64,000 nucleotides of DNA from assembly GCF_014930455.1 (NCBI RefSeq), contig NZ_JAAIYO010000004.1, positions 62,001 through 126,000 of the forward strand, read 5' to 3'. Positions 8,273 through 16,820 of the stretch are shown here, one piece after another. Both the position numbers and the translations under genes were made by a program. The notes beneath the pieces were generated by a model. It was not told where the DNA came from. It worked only from the letters and a program-made list of their open reading frames with translations, and made no database searches. Every line of letters begins with the position of its first letter. Positions within the stretch are counted from its first letter, which is position 1. This DNA comes from Corallococcus soli. Lineage in GTDB: Bacteria; Myxococcota; Myxococcia; Myxococcales; Myxococcaceae.

Positions 8273-10789
8273 TCAGGCGTCCTGCGCGGTGCCCTTCTTC
8301 CGGCGGCTGAGCGTCCAGCCGAGGAGCAGCAGCGCCGCCCAGCCCGCGCCCGAAGCCGGGCCGCTGCCCACGGAGCACCCCAGGCTGCGCGTCATGTCCG
8401 TCGTCGGGTCGTACTCCACGGCGACGTGGAAGCTGCACAGCGCCGCGTTGCCGGCCGCGTCGAGCGCGGTCACCTGCACCGAGTGCATGCCCGGCGCGAG
8501 CGGCGTGCCCGGCTCGGGGGTGTAGTGCAATTCCGTTGCGGACACGGCGTCCTGGGCGGTGGCCGGCGGGTAGTCGGCGCGGGTGCCGGACATGACGGCG
8601 GTCCGCAGCGTGACGTCGTCCGGGCAGGTGAGGACGGGCGGCCGGGAGTCGCGCACCTTCACCTGGATTTCACACGAGCTGCTGTTGCCCGCTTCATCGG
8701 TGCGGGTGAGCTGCACGCGGGTGATGCCCAGGGGGAACAGGTCGCCGGGGGCGTGGGTGCGGGAGGTGGCCGCCTGGGCGGAGACGTTGTCGCTGGCGGT
8801 CACCTCCGGCCACCAGGCGCGAGCGCCGTCCGGGCCCTCGGCCTCCACGCGCACCTCGCTCACCTTGCACGCGGACGCGGGCGGCTGACCGTCGCGCACG
8901 GTGACGGGGAAGGCGCAGGTGGACGTGTTGCCCGCCCGGTCGCGGGCCGTCATCGTCACCAGGGTGGTGCCCAGGGGCAGCACGCTGCCGTTCTCCGGGA
9001 TGATGGAGGTGACGACCTCGCCGCCCGTCTCCTCCGTCACCGTGAACTCCGGGTAGTACACCGTGGCGCCGCGGGGCGAGCGGGTGTTGACGACGAGCTC
9101 CGACGGGCAGCCCTGGATGGTGGGCGGCGTCAGGTTGGCCACGGCGACTTCGATGACGCATGCGGCGACCCGGCCCTGCGCGTCCTCGGCCTGGTAGTAG
9201 ACGGGGAAGCTCATGGGCATGGTCAGCGGCGTGCCCTCGGGGTGGCTGGTGCGCACCGTCAGGGGCGCCTGGCCACCGGTGAGCGCGGGCACCGGGAGGC
9301 GCATCTCCGTGCCCTGGGCATGCGTGGCGGGCACGTCCAGGCGGGACGGGCACTCGCGGAAGGCAGGCGCCGTGGCGTCGCGGTCCAGCCGCCACAGCGA
9401 CAGGCCGTTGAAGGGGCTGTCATTGGGGATGATCAGCGAGTCCCCGAACGGCACCACCCTGGACGGCGAGAACGGCCGGGTCGCGGGCACCCGGGCCAGG
9501 CGGTACGTGCCCGCCGCGGTGCCGTCGGTGCGCCACAGCTCGCCGCCCCAGTCATTGGGGGCGCGGTAGAAGACGAGCTCGTCACCCCAGGCCGCGATGA
9601 AGTGCGGGACGAGGGGCCGACCCGCATCCTCCAGCGGGATGGCCGTGGTCTTCTGCGCCGTGCCGTCCGTCACCCACAGCTGGCGGCCGGACCCCGTGCC
9701 CTGGGTGAGGTAGTAGACGCGCGCGCCCGCCCGGACGAGCGAGACGGTCCCGCTGAGGTCGCGCGGAAGCGCCTTCACCGGAAGGGTGCCCGCCTCCGTG
9801 CCGTCCGTGCGCCAGAGGTCCACCTGCTGGCCGTCCTTCACGAGGAACAGGAGCGTGTCACCCAGCACGGTGAGCTGGCTCAGCTCCGGCTCGAAGGAGC
9901 CCGCCACCAGGTCGCTCACCCGGGACGTGCTCGGATAGGTGCCATTCGTCTTCCACAGGGTCCTGCCGTGCTGACCGTCGTCCGCGGTGAAGAAGCAGGT
10001 GGAGCCCAGCGCGGTGACGGGCCCGGGGTTCGACGACTCGGAGCCCGGACGGAGGTCGCGGACGCGCCAGGTGCCCGCATCCGTGCCATCCGTCCGCCAC
10101 AGCTCCCGGCCCTCGGGACCGACGGCGCTGAAGTACATGGCGCCGCCACACGGCCCCAGGAAAGAGGGATGGGAGCCCTGGGGACCGGGCCACACGTCCT
10201 GGACGCGCACGGTGCCCGCTTCGGTGCCGTCCGACTTCCAGAGCTCGGTGTCGCCGTCGCGGTCCTCGGCGGCGAACAGCACGGAGGTGCCGAAGGCGAC
10301 GGGCGGGTTCGGCGCGCGCACGCCGCTGGCCGCTCCCGACTGGAGGTCCCGCACGACGTGGGTGCCCTGGGCCGTGCCGTCGCTCGTCCACAGCTCACGA
10401 CCGGTGGCCGTGTCGTGGGCGGTGAAGAACAGGCGGCCCGGCACCGAGGACAACGTCGTGTGGTCGATGACGGCGGAGGGCGGCACCAGGTCCTGCATGG
10501 AGCGCGTGCCCTGGGCGGTGCCATCCGTCGCCCACAGTTTCAGGGGCCGGTGGTCGTAGGCTTCCACGCGCGGGCCGCTGAAGAAGTACAGCTGACCGTT
10601 CAGGGTGGCCTGGGGCTGGAGTTCGAAGTTCGTGGCGGAGGTGAAGCCGCTCTCGTCTGGAAGCCTGGCCAACGGACGCACGCTGACCGGATCCGGACCA
10701 TTCGCGCTGACACCGGAGGCCAGCGCAGGACCGCTGACCGCCACCAGTGACAACGCCGAAAGCCACGCACGACCGCCGCGAGTCATCAT
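8273..10789 (-). CDS. ELWxTDGT-repeat / HYR-domain surface protein with MYXO-CTERM tail
   Basis: GGAGGGG lies just before tandem ATGs at 10789 and 10786. The 838-residue product has a Sec signal ending in ALASG. Eight beta-propeller-like repeats of the form [KED]LW.[TS]DGT..GT span roughly residues 80-480, followed by four HYR (hyalin-like, Ig-fold) modules each opening near a conserved Cys. The C-terminus is GCSVGSG, a hydrophobic helix and RRKK, the MYXO-CTERM sorting signal. MYXO-CTERM proteins are known to be processed next to the Cys by myxosortases and displayed at the surface. Function is probably adhesion or matrix related; no catalytic motif is seen. The DUF350 gene starts 26 bases downstream. 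Confidence 0.93.
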   Translation of the reverse strand: MMTRGGRAWLSALSLVAVSGPALASGVSANGPDPVSVRPLARLPDESGFTSATNFELQPQATLNGQLYFFSGPRVEAYDHRPLKLWATDGTAQGTRSMQDLVPPSAVIDHTTLSSVPGRLFFTAHDTATGRELWTSDGTAQGTHVVRDLQSGAASGVRAPNPPVAFGTSVLFAAEDRDGDTELWKSDGTEAGTVRVQDVWPGPQGSHPSFLGPCGGAMYFSAVGPEGRELWRTDGTDAGTWRVRDLRPGSESSNPGPVTALGSTCFFTADDGQHGRTLWKTNGTYPSTSRVSDLVAGSFEPELSQLTVLGDTLLFLVKDGQQVDLWRTDGTEAGTLPVKALPRDLSGTVSLVRAGARVYYLTQGTGSGRQLWVTDGTAQKTTAIPLEDAGRPLVPHFIAAWGDELVFYRAPNDWGGELWRTDGTAAGTYRLARVPATRPFSPSRVVPFGDSLIIPNDSPFNGLSLWRLDRDATAPAFRECPSRLDVPATHAQGTEMRLPVPALTGGQAPLTVRTSHPEGTPLTMPMSFPVYYQAEDAQGRVAACVIEVAVANLTPPTIQGCPSELVVNTRSPRGATVYYPEFTVTEETGGEVVTSIIPENGSVLPLGTTLVTMTARDRAGNTSTCAFPVTVRDGQPPASACKVSEVRVEAEGPDGARAWWPEVTASDNVSAQAATSRTHAPGDLFPLGITRVQLTRTDEAGNSSSCEIQVKVRDSRPPVLTCPDDVTLRTAVMSGTRADYPPATAQDAVSATELHYTPEPGTPLAPGMHSVQVTALDAAGNAALCSFHVAVEYDPTTDMTRSLGCSVGSGPASGAGWAALLLLGWTLSRRKKGTAQDA

Positions 10790-10922
10790 CCAACCCCTCC
10801 CCACCAACGCCCGTTCCACTGACCGCTTCGCGCCCGCTGGCCGCTGGCTCCTTGAAGGGAGCCGCGCCAACACCATCCACGGGGCGCACCCTCATCACGC
10901 CCGGTGTGATCCACAACCCGGG

Positions 10923-10947
10923 GACGACTGACTGTTCGCCAGTCGTC
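10923..10947. promoter_or_regulatory. perfect inverted repeat GACGACTG-N9-CAGTCGTC
   Basis: Eight-base arms flank a 9-base loop, about 135 bases upstream of the ELWxTDGT gene start. It could be an operator or a structured 5' leader. It lacks a T-run on either strand, so it is less likely to be an intrinsic terminator. Confidence 0.4.
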
Positions 10948-11084
10948 TCACGGACCCGGTGTCATCCCTGCTTCATGTGTTCACCAGCGACCGGCCGGCC
11001 CCGGTCTCCCGTCGCCTGATGTGGGTGGTACTCGGACGCCGACGGTGGGAGTCCTCTACCCGCGCCACCGGACGACCTCAGACG

Positions 11085-11217
11085 ATGTCGAAGGTCACCA
11101 TCGAAGTGCCGGGAGGGTTCGAGGACAGCGTCAAGGCGCTGGAGGAGACGCTGAAGCGCGCCCACCGAGGCGTGGAGGGGCAGGGGGGACCTGGCCGCGT
11201 TCGACGCCGAGTAGCAG
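11085..11217 (+). pseudogene. truncated, frameshifted gene remnant (transposase-like N-terminus?)
   Basis: An ATG at 11085 opens a convincing coding start (SKVTIEVPGGFEDSV, then KALEETLKRAHRGVE). At a run of six G (about 11182-11187) the sense switches to another frame reading DLAAFDAE, which stops at TAG 11215-11217. Only about 44 residues of a larger protein remain. The opening resembles N-termini I associate with ISKra4-type transposases of myxobacteria, but that is recollection and not tested. A hairpin follows immediately. Confidence 0.5.
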
Positions 11218-11219
11218 GA

Positions 11220-11244
11220 GGTGGCCTCGGGGCAGGAGGCCACC
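11220..11244. terminator. hairpin between gene remnant and SDR gene (bidirectional)
   Basis: A perfect 9-bp stem GGTGGCCTC/GAGGCCACC with a 7-base loop lies between the remnant's stop and the convergent SDR stop at 11254. No strong T-run is present, so rho-independent activity is only likely. Confidence 0.5.
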
Positions 11245-11253
11245 GCTCACCGC

Positions 11254-12033
11254 TCACACCGTCGGCACTGTGCCGCCATCGATGACGTACTCCGTGCCGG
11301 TGATGGAGCCCGCCTTCGGCGACACGACGAACGCGATGAGGTCGGCGACCTCTTGAGGCGTGGCCGGACGGCCGAGCGGGATGCCTCCCAGCCCCTTCAT
11401 GATGAGCTGTTTGCCGCCCTCGTAGTCGGTGCCGGCCTGCTTGGCGAGGCGCTCGGCCAGCTGCACCGAAGCCTCGGTCTCCACCCAGCCCGGCGAGACG
11501 CGGACCACCCGCACGCCTTTCGGCGCCACCTCTTTCGACAGTGACTTGCTGTAGGTCGCCAGCGCCGCCTTCGCCGCGGCGTACGCCGTCGTTGATTCTG
11601 GCAGGGGCAGCTCGCGTTGGATGGACGTGACATGCACGATGACGCCCGAGCGTTGCTCCAACATCGACGGCAAGAGCGCTCGGTCGAGCCGGACCGAGGG
11701 CATCAGGTTCAGATTGAGCTCTTTCTGCCACGCGTCATCGCTGAGCGCCGCGAAGCCACCTGGGGGCGCACTCGAGCCGCCGAGCACATGGACCAGGATG
11801 TCAATGCCTCCGAGGTGCGCGAGCGCGTCGCGCGCCACCTGCGCGCAGCCTTCGATGGTCGTGACGTCGGCGGCGACGTAGTGCACGTCAGGCGTGTCGC
11901 TGGGAACGGTGCGTGCGGTCGCGACAACCTTGGCGCCGGCGTTGACGAGGGCCGTGACGACCGCCGCACCGACACCCTTCGTTCCTCCCGTAACAAGGGC
12001 TCGGCGGCCATTCAGTTCGAGGTCGAAGCTCAC
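11254..12033 (-). CDS. SDR-family NAD(P)-dependent oxidoreductase
   Basis: This 259-residue classical short-chain dehydrogenase has the cofactor motif TGGTKGVG near residue 16, the catalytic Ser in VTSIQRE and the YAAAK motif, and ends with the common C-terminal phrase [15 protein letters not shown]. It should oxidise or reduce a small alcohol or ketone in the cytoplasm with NAD(P)(H); the substrate is unknown. Its ATG overlaps the stop of the SnoaL-like gene (ATGA at 12030-12033), so the two are translationally coupled. The pair is divergent from an HxlR regulator, the usual arrangement for a stress- or quinone-responsive reductase. Confidence 0.92.
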   Translation of the reverse strand: MSFDLELNGRRALVTGGTKGVGAAVVTALVNAGAKVVATARTVPSDTPDVHYVAADVTTIEGCAQVARDALAHLGGIDILVHVLGGSSAPPGGFAALSDDAWQKELNLNLMPSVRLDRALLPSMLEQRSGVIVHVTSIQRELPLPESTTAYAAAKAALATYSKSLSKEVAPKGVRVVRVSPGWVETEASVQLAERLAKQAGTDYEGGKQLIMKGLGGIPLGRPATPQEVADLIAFVVSPKAGSITGTEYVIDGGTVPTV

Positions 12034-12374
12034 GGTGCAATCTCCAGTCGGGTGATGAGCCCGTCAGCGAGGGTGAAGCGGAAGCGGAGCTCAATGGGGC
12101 TGCCTGGGAAGTTGCCCATCACCTTCGCACGCACCGTGGTGCGAGCACCGTCGGGCTCCGCCGCGAGCAGTTGCGTCGTGAACGTGTACTTGTTGTGTGC
12201 GGCAGCGTTCCACGCCTCGATGGCGGCGCGCCCGCGGTGTTCGTGGCGCTCATCCACGACGAGCGCATCGTCGGTGAAACACCGCGCCACGGCTGCTGGG
12301 TCGGTCGTCTCGTGTGTGAAGTAGCTCGCGATCGGCGCGGGCAGGCCAGGGAGCGGGTCGGGCGTCGTTTGCAT
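12030..12374 (-). CDS. NTF2/SnoaL-like domain protein
   Basis: A start at the ATG at 12374 gives 114 residues ([10 protein letters not shown]). The sequence has the small alpha+beta cone pattern of SnoaL/NTF2-like proteins: an N-terminal helix, the phrase [13 protein letters not shown], the strand pair [12 protein letters not shown] and long C-terminal strands ([16 protein letters not shown]). Members bind or isomerise small hydrophobic ligands, and many are non-catalytic partners. It is the first gene of a two-gene operon with the SDR (4-bp ATGA overlap). Confidence 0.8.
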   Translation of the reverse strand: MQTTPDPLPGLPAPIASYFTHETTDPAAVARCFTDDALVVDERHEHRGRAAIEAWNAAAHNKYTFTTQLLAAEPDGARTTVRAKVMGNFPGSPIELRFRFTLADGLITRLEIAP

Positions 12375-12426
12375 TGCCCATCCTGTAATGAGTACGGTTT
12401 TGTTCCGCAAGAACACACGAGAAAGT

Positions 12427-12440
12427 AGGGTACATACCTT
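12427..12440. promoter_or_regulatory. imperfect palindrome AGGGTA-CA-TACCTT, candidate HxlR operator
   Basis: The 65-base gap between the divergent SnoaL-like and HxlR genes carries GGTA-CA-TACC arms ending on the first base of the regulator's TTG start codon. Winged-helix HxlR proteins are known to bind short palindromes in such divergent promoters. Assignment to this regulator is inferred. Confidence 0.4.
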
Positions 12441-12802
12441 TGGGTAAGCATGAGCACCATACGCCAGCGACGGCGGCCAGCGGCATCGAGGAAGCCATCC
12501 AGATGCTGGAGGGCCGCTGGAAGCTGGTCATCCTCTTCCACCTGTTCGGCGGCAAGCTGCTCCGCTTCTCCGAGCTGGAGCGTGCAATCCCAGCCATCTC
12601 GCAGAAGATGCTCATCCAGCAGCTTCGGCAGCTTGAGCAGGACGGCATCATCGCGCGCATCGTTCACGCGCAGGTGCCACCCAAGGTCGAGTACCACCTG
12701 ACCGAGTGGGGACAGTCGCTCTGCCCGGCGCTCGACGAGCTCCTGACGTGGGCCGAGAAGCGGCCTGCGCCGAAGCGTGCGCGACGGCCCTCGAGCGCGT
12801 GA
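12440..12802 (+). CDS. HxlR-family winged-helix transcriptional regulator
   Basis: This 120-residue protein matches HxlR-type regulators end to end: IEEAIQMLEGRWKLVIL, FSELERAIPAISQKML, LRQLEQDGIIAR, and the wing VPPKVEYHLTEWGQSL. The start must be the TTG at 12440, because an in-frame stop (12389-12391) precedes it and no ATG or GTG lies between. The conserved N-terminal redox Cys found in some members is absent, so it is more likely ligand- than thiol-sensing. It probably controls the divergent SnoaL-like/SDR operon and itself. Confidence 0.92.
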   Translation: MGKHEHHTPATAASGIEEAIQMLEGRWKLVILFHLFGGKLLRFSELERAIPAISQKMLIQQLRQLEQDGIIARIVHAQVPPKVEYHLTEWGQSLCPALDELLTWAEKRPAPKRARRPSSA

Positions 12803-12847
12803 CTTCGAGCCCGTTCGCCATCGTCCTGTCCGACGAACAGCTCGAGT
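12802..12847 (+). terminator. bulged hairpin after the HxlR gene
   Basis: Arms around CGAGC..GTTCG and CGAAC.GCTCG give about 13 pairs with small bulges, immediately past the HxlR stop codon. No clear T-run follows. The rest of the gap to 13008 holds nothing recognised. Confidence 0.4.
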
Positions 12848-13008
12848 CGGGGGCCAGCAGCCTCCCGCCATGCTCGTGCATGCCATTGGAGGACAGGTGC
12901 CCTGAGAGAAAGTCATCAATGGCGGGAGACCGCTGGACGGGGGCAACACACCTCCTCTGTTCCTCTGACTGCCTGCTAGGGTCCCGCCCTCATTTTGAGG
13001 GACCCCCC

Positions 13009-14304
13009 ATGCGCCACCATCTGTCTCAGTACCTGCTGCCGTTGCTGCTCCTCGGGCTTGGAGGCCTCGCCTGTGGCGGTGACGATTCGACCCTCATCAA
13101 CCACCCTCCGACCCTCATCGGTCCGAATGCGCAGACGACCCAGGTGAGCGCCGGGAGCCCGGTGGCGTTGAGGGTGGAGGCCACGGATTCGGACGGGGAC
13201 GCGCTCACCTATGCCTGGACGCAGAGCCCCGCGTCGCCAGCGGGCGCGTTCAATGACGCCTCCGCGCGCAACCCCATCTGGACGGCTCCGCAGGTCGAGA
13301 GCGCCCAGCGCTTCACGCTGACGGTGACGGTGAGCGACGGCAGGGACGGCATCACGCAGGGCACGGTGGCGGTGGATGTCTCGCGGGCCCTCGTCGTGAA
13401 CAAGCCTCCGACGGTGTCGACGCCCACGGCCACGCCCGCCACGCCCATCGACGAGCAGCAGTCCGTCGCACTGGCGGTCAACGCCACCGACCTGGACGGT
13501 GACACGCTCACGTACGCCTGGGAGCAGGTGACGCCCGGCACGCCGCGCGGGACCTTCAGCGCCCCTGCTTCTGCCCAGACCAGTTGGAAGGCCCCGGATG
13601 TGCTCTCCAGCGGGACGTACACGTTGAGGGTCACCGTCACGGACGGGAAGGGCGGCAGCACGCAGGCCACCGTCGACGTCGCGGTCCAGAAGGTGAACCA
13701 GCCGCCCACGGTGAACGCGACCCTCTCTGGACCGGAGACGCTGCTGGCGGGAGCGACGGGCACGTTCACCGTCACGGCGAGCGACCCGGATGGGGACCCG
13801 CTGACCTACGCGTGGTCGCAGACGGCCCCCGCTTCAAAGGGCACCTGGGTGGGAGGGGCCACCGGCGCGAGCGCGCAGTGGTTCTCGCCCGAGGTGGCCA
13901 CGGGGACGCCATTCACCCTGTCCGTGAGCGTCACGGATGGCGCGAGCACGCCCGTGGTCCGGAGCCTCACCGTCTTCGTCTCCGTGCCCCGGTACTCCAC
14001 GGACGTGCAGGGTGTGTGGAGCTCCGGCTCATGCACGGGCTGCCACGGCACCAGCGGCGGGCTCAACCTCGCGTCAGGGAGCAGCTACAGCCACCTGGTC
14101 AACGTCAACGCCACCGTCGCCGCATGCAACATGCTCAAGCGGGTCCAACCCGGCGACCCGGACAACTCGGCGCTCATCCGCAAGATGGAGGGCACGACGT
14201 GCGGGAGCCGCATGCCCCAGAAGAACACGGCCTACTTCGATGAGAATCCGGGGCTCGTGGTCCGCGTCCGCTCGTGGATCCTCGCGGGCGCGGCGAACGA
14301 CTGA
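13009..14304 (+). CDS. lipoprotein with three Ig/PKD-like repeats and a C-terminal heme-binding CxxCH domain
   Basis: The ATG at 13009 follows a GAGGG site; the longer upstream frame runs back into the HxlR gene and is not used. The 431-residue product has a lipoprotein signal (LGGLAC). Three ~100-residue beta-sandwich modules follow, each with the calcium-site-like phrase D.DGD.LTYAW. The C-terminal ~100 residues contain one c-type heme motif, CTGCH, near residue 344, with a Met-containing tail (MPQKNTAYFD). It is an exported protein holding a heme domain away from the membrane. Roles in extracellular redox chemistry are possible but unproven. Confidence 0.85.
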   Translation: MRHHLSQYLLPLLLLGLGGLACGGDDSTLINHPPTLIGPNAQTTQVSAGSPVALRVEATDSDGDALTYAWTQSPASPAGAFNDASARNPIWTAPQVESAQRFTLTVTVSDGRDGITQGTVAVDVSRALVVNKPPTVSTPTATPATPIDEQQSVALAVNATDLDGDTLTYAWEQVTPGTPRGTFSAPASAQTSWKAPDVLSSGTYTLRVTVTDGKGGSTQATVDVAVQKVNQPPTVNATLSGPETLLAGATGTFTVTASDPDGDPLTYAWSQTAPASKGTWVGGATGASAQWFSPEVATGTPFTLSVSVTDGASTPVVRSLTVFVSVPRYSTDVQGVWSSGSCTGCHGTSGGLNLASGSSYSHLVNVNATVAACNMLKRVQPGDPDNSALIRKMEGTTCGSRMPQKNTAYFDENPGLVVRVRSWILAGAAND

Positions 14305-14467
14305 CCTTCGATATGCACTGGGATTGGATGGGTGCACTGCGCTTGCAGGTCGCCGTCGGGAGCACGGCAACTTCGCTGGGGTTCACTCCGGGTGCGTAAA
14401 ACATTGGGCTTCCAGTCGCCGTCATGGTCCGCTGCCCCACGTAAACCCATACGAGGAGTGATTGCCC

Positions 14468-14975
14468 ATGAAGCGCATCCTGCCGTTGATCCTTGCCGCA
14501 TTCGCCGTGGCCTGCTCGGGCCCGGACTACCGGGACACGGAAGCTCCCGACGACGCGGCGCTGGCGTTCCATGACGGGGCCGCCACGGCCCAGGCGTTGG
14601 CCTCCGGGACCCTCTCCGCGAATCCCACGACCGTGCGCATCAACCTTGACCGCACCAGCACGGGCACGACGAATGTCTGCTGGAACGTCGCCAACGCTTC
14701 CACGGGAGAGGTGTGGCTGCGCCTGAATGGCCAGCCAGAGGAGCTCTTCGCCCGAGGCCCTGGCGCATGCCAGTTCGCGACGTGGATTACCGCGGGCAAT
14801 GTCTTTGAATTCAGGCTCTACGCGGAATGGCGCACACCACCCTGCTCAACACCGCTACCGTCATTGGCGAGGGCTACCACGGTGGTCCGGGCCCGGTGTG
14901 CGGCCCCTGTGCGACGGGCTACTCGCGCTTCTGCGGCGACCGCGTTTGCCGCGCAATGGCGCGCAGTGCCCGTGA
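14468..14975 (+). pseudogene. Cys-rich lipoprotein gene with two single-base frameshifts
   Basis: GAGGAG lies 8 bases before the ATG at 14468. The frame reads a lipoprotein signal (AFAVAC) and a ~115-residue domain up to FEFRLYA. Sense then moves to the +1 frame (AHTTLLNTATVIGEG, then CGPCATGYSRFCGD), consistent with one lost G near 14822-14827 (GCGGGAATG to GCGGAATG). Near 14953-14957 it moves again to NGAQCP-stop (TGA 14973-14975), consistent with one lost A. Restored, it would be about 169 residues with a Cys-rich tail. As sequenced, the first frame runs on as low-complexity Arg/Ala to 14986. It is either a true pseudogene or two assembly errors. Confidence 0.6.
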
Positions 14976-15050
14976 TGCCCACGTAGGCCCTGGCACGCCC
15001 CCGGACTCTCCGGGGACGTGGTCAGCGGCTCGAGACGAAAGCGGCCGTGT

Positions 15051-15326
15051 CTACATCCCGCACTGCACGGTGCCGTTCACGCACACCGCGTAGCAGTCAT
15101 CCACGCTTTCGCAAGGCAGGTAGTTGCAGGCCGTAGCAATGCCCGCCGCGCCAAAACAGTACCGGTTGCCTTCCTGGCCGCGGCACTGGCCAAACGAATC
15201 GATGCCATTCGGGCTGCAGGCGAGCGCGGACTCCTGGGTCTGGAGCGCAACGTCCTCGCCCTGCTCACCCACACCACAGCCTGCCATTGCCATCAACATC
15301 GCACCCATCATGAACAGACGACGCAT
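15051..15326 (-). CDS. small Cys-rich lipoprotein (91 aa)
   Basis: AAGGAG lies 5 bases before the ATG at 15326. The signal peptide ends in MAMAGC. The mature protein is only ~74 residues and holds eight Cys besides the lipid Cys, arranged as short C-x(3-9)-C steps, which suggests a disulfide-knotted domain. Right after the acidic linker it carries QTQESALAC, closely related to the motif seen in the chitosanase and in another small lipoprotein here. Function is unknown; it is probably anchored in the outer membrane or exposed. A perfect inverted repeat sits in its promoter region. Confidence 0.75.
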   Translation of the reverse strand: MRRLFMMGAMLMAMAGCGVGEQGEDVALQTQESALACSPNGIDSFGQCRGQEGNRYCFGAAGIATACNYLPCESVDDCYAVCVNGTVQCGM

Positions 15327-15363
15327 TGGGACTCCTTTGGGGGTTGGTGATTGGTAATGCACG

Positions 15364-15384
15364 GTCAGTTTGGGGGAAACTGAC
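15364..15384. promoter_or_regulatory. perfect inverted repeat GTCAGTTT-N5-AAACTGAC
   Basis: Eight-base arms flank a GGGGG spacer and end 38 bases upstream of the lipoprotein start at 15326, beside an unusually AT-rich stretch (15385-15420). It could be an operator or a 5' untranslated hairpin for that gene. Confidence 0.5.
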
Positions 15385-15488
15385 AGGCTTTGTCATTCTC
15401 AAACGTCGTTATTTCTTGGCGGAGTTCTGCGACCTGACTGAAAGCCTTTGCTGTGGGAGTGATTGGAACCCCCCCCCGCAGCGCCTGC

Positions 15489-16820
15489 TCAGTCTCTGGG
15501 ATTGGTCCCGCTCAGCCGCCACACCGTGAACGTGTGCAGCCTCCGGCCCCGGAAGTCGCCCGCGAACTCCACCGGGCCCTCCACCGAACCGAAGCGCTGG
15601 GCCAGTTCCTCCGGCGGAGGCGCGCCGTTCTCCGAACACCACAGCACGTCCTGCCCGGGCTTCAGCTCCAGCGGGGGCCAGACGTCGTACTGGCTCTTGC
15701 GCCGGGCCGGGCCCACGGTGTCCGTCTCCACACCCGCGAAGTACGCCACCTGCGAGGCCATCTGGTACGTCGGCGCGTACACCGCCGTGGGGCCCGGCGT
15801 CATGCCGGCAAAGAGCTGCTCGGGCGCGGACAGCCGCTCCAGCGGGCCCCAGCCGTGCGTCCGTGACAGCAGCACGTCCCGCTCGAACGTCAGCACCGGG
15901 AACAGCAGGTGCGACGCCACCGCGAGCGAGATGAGCGCTCCGCTCCACGCCGTGCCCCGCTGCCAAGGGTGCTTCATGCCCGCGACGCCGATGCACGCCG
16001 CCAGGTACGCCGCCGCCGGCCAGTTGGCCTCGCCCCGCGTGCGCGCCGCCGCGTAGCCGAAGAACACCAGCGGCACCAACGCCGCCATGCGCAGCAGGAA
16101 CTGCTCGCGCGGCCCCCGCACCGCGTACACCAGCGCCAGCGGGAACAGCAGCGGCCCGCCCATCGCGAGCTGCCCCGCCAGGAACTCCCCGAACGTCTTC
16201 CAACCGCCGCTGCCACCCAGGCCGTGGTTCAACTGGAACGCGAAGCCCACCCATTCGTGGCTCGCGTTCCACAGCACCACCGGCAGGAAGCACAGCAGCC
16301 CCAACCCCGCCGTGAGCCACGCGCCCGCCGGCAGCCTCCGTGCCCGCAGCGCCGCCAGCATGAACGCCAGCCCCAGCAGCACGGACGGGTACTTGGACAA
16401 CAACGCCAGGCCACACGTCAGGCCCGCCAGCACCCACTTCTCGCGGTACAGCGCCCACAGCCCCAGCGCCCAGAACAGCAGCATGGGCGAGTCGGGCGTG
16501 GCCCAGACCCCGGAGATGATGCCCACCGGCACCACGCTCCACAGGGCCAGCGCGCGCCACGCCACGTCCTTGGAGCCGTAGACGTCCCGCGCGAGCCCCC
16601 ACACCGCCGCGCCCGTGCCCAGGCCGCACAGGAGCGCGGTGCCCCGGACGCCCAGCGCGGCGATGAGCCACGCCACCAGCGGCGGGTGGTCGAAGTACCC
16701 CCACGCGAGGTGCCGCGCCCACTGCCAGTAATAGGCCTCGTCGAAGTAGACGTCCGTGCCCAGCGCCAGGGCCAGCCGCACCCCCATGCCCAGCGCCACC
16801 AGGGCGACACAGGCCCTCAT
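15489..16820 (-). CDS. GT39-type polyprenyl-phosphate glycosyltransferase
   Basis: A multi-spanning membrane protein of 443 residues from the ATG at 16820; a TTG at 16868 would add 16. The first periplasmic loop carries the family signature DEAYYWQW followed by YFDHPPLVAW, the catalytic acidic motif and the conserved FDHPP of ArnT/PMT-like (GT39/GT83) enzymes. About ten hydrophobic helices follow, then a soluble C-terminal domain. It should transfer a sugar from a polyprenyl-phosphate donor to lipid or protein on the outer face of the inner membrane. The acceptor is unknown. No good ribosome site marks the start. Confidence 0.87.
   Translation of the reverse strand: MRACVALVALGMGVRLALALGTDVYFDEAYYWQWARHLAWGYFDHPPLVAWLIAALGVRGTALLCGLGTGAAVWGLARDVYGSKDVAWRALALWSVVPVGIISGVWATPDSPMLLFWALGLWALYREKWVLAGLTCGLALLSKYPSVLLGLAFMLAALRARRLPAGAWLTAGLGLLCFLPVVLWNASHEWVGFAFQLNHGLGGSGGWKTFGEFLAGQLAMGGPLLFPLALVYAVRGPREQFLLRMAALVPLVFFGYAAARTRGEANWPAAAYLAACIGVAGMKHPWQRGTAWSGALISLAVASHLLFPVLTFERDVLLSRTHGWGPLERLSAPEQLFAGMTPGPTAVYAPTYQMASQVAYFAGVETDTVGPARRKSQYDVWPPLELKPGQDVLWCSENGAPPPEELAQRFGSVEGPVEFAGDFRGRRLHTFTVWRLSGTNPRD

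Larger units (their letters stand above)
10790..11253. other. long intergenic region with a hairpin and a gene remnant
   Basis: This 464-base stretch holds no intact gene. It contains the upstream region of the ELWxTDGT gene, a perfect hairpin at 10923-10947, a decayed reading frame at 11085-11217 and a hairpin at 11220-11244. I see no RNA gene. Confidence 0.6.

Noticed and set aside
12706-13008. A longer N-terminus for the Ig-repeat heme lipoprotein
   Set aside because: It would overlap the HxlR gene, lacks a ribosome site, and would bury the lipoprotein signal peptide that starts at 13009.
14827-15093. Treating the +1 frame (starting AHTTLLN) as a separate gene ending at 15093
   Set aside because: It lacks a ribosome site, continues the upstream lipoprotein domain, and after 14975 runs antisense into another lipoprotein gene; a second frameshift to NGAQCP-stop is the simpler reading.
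15471-15479. C-run in front of the glycosyltransferase end as a phase-variable tract
   Set aside because: It lies outside the coding region, past the minus-strand stop codon at 15489-15491.
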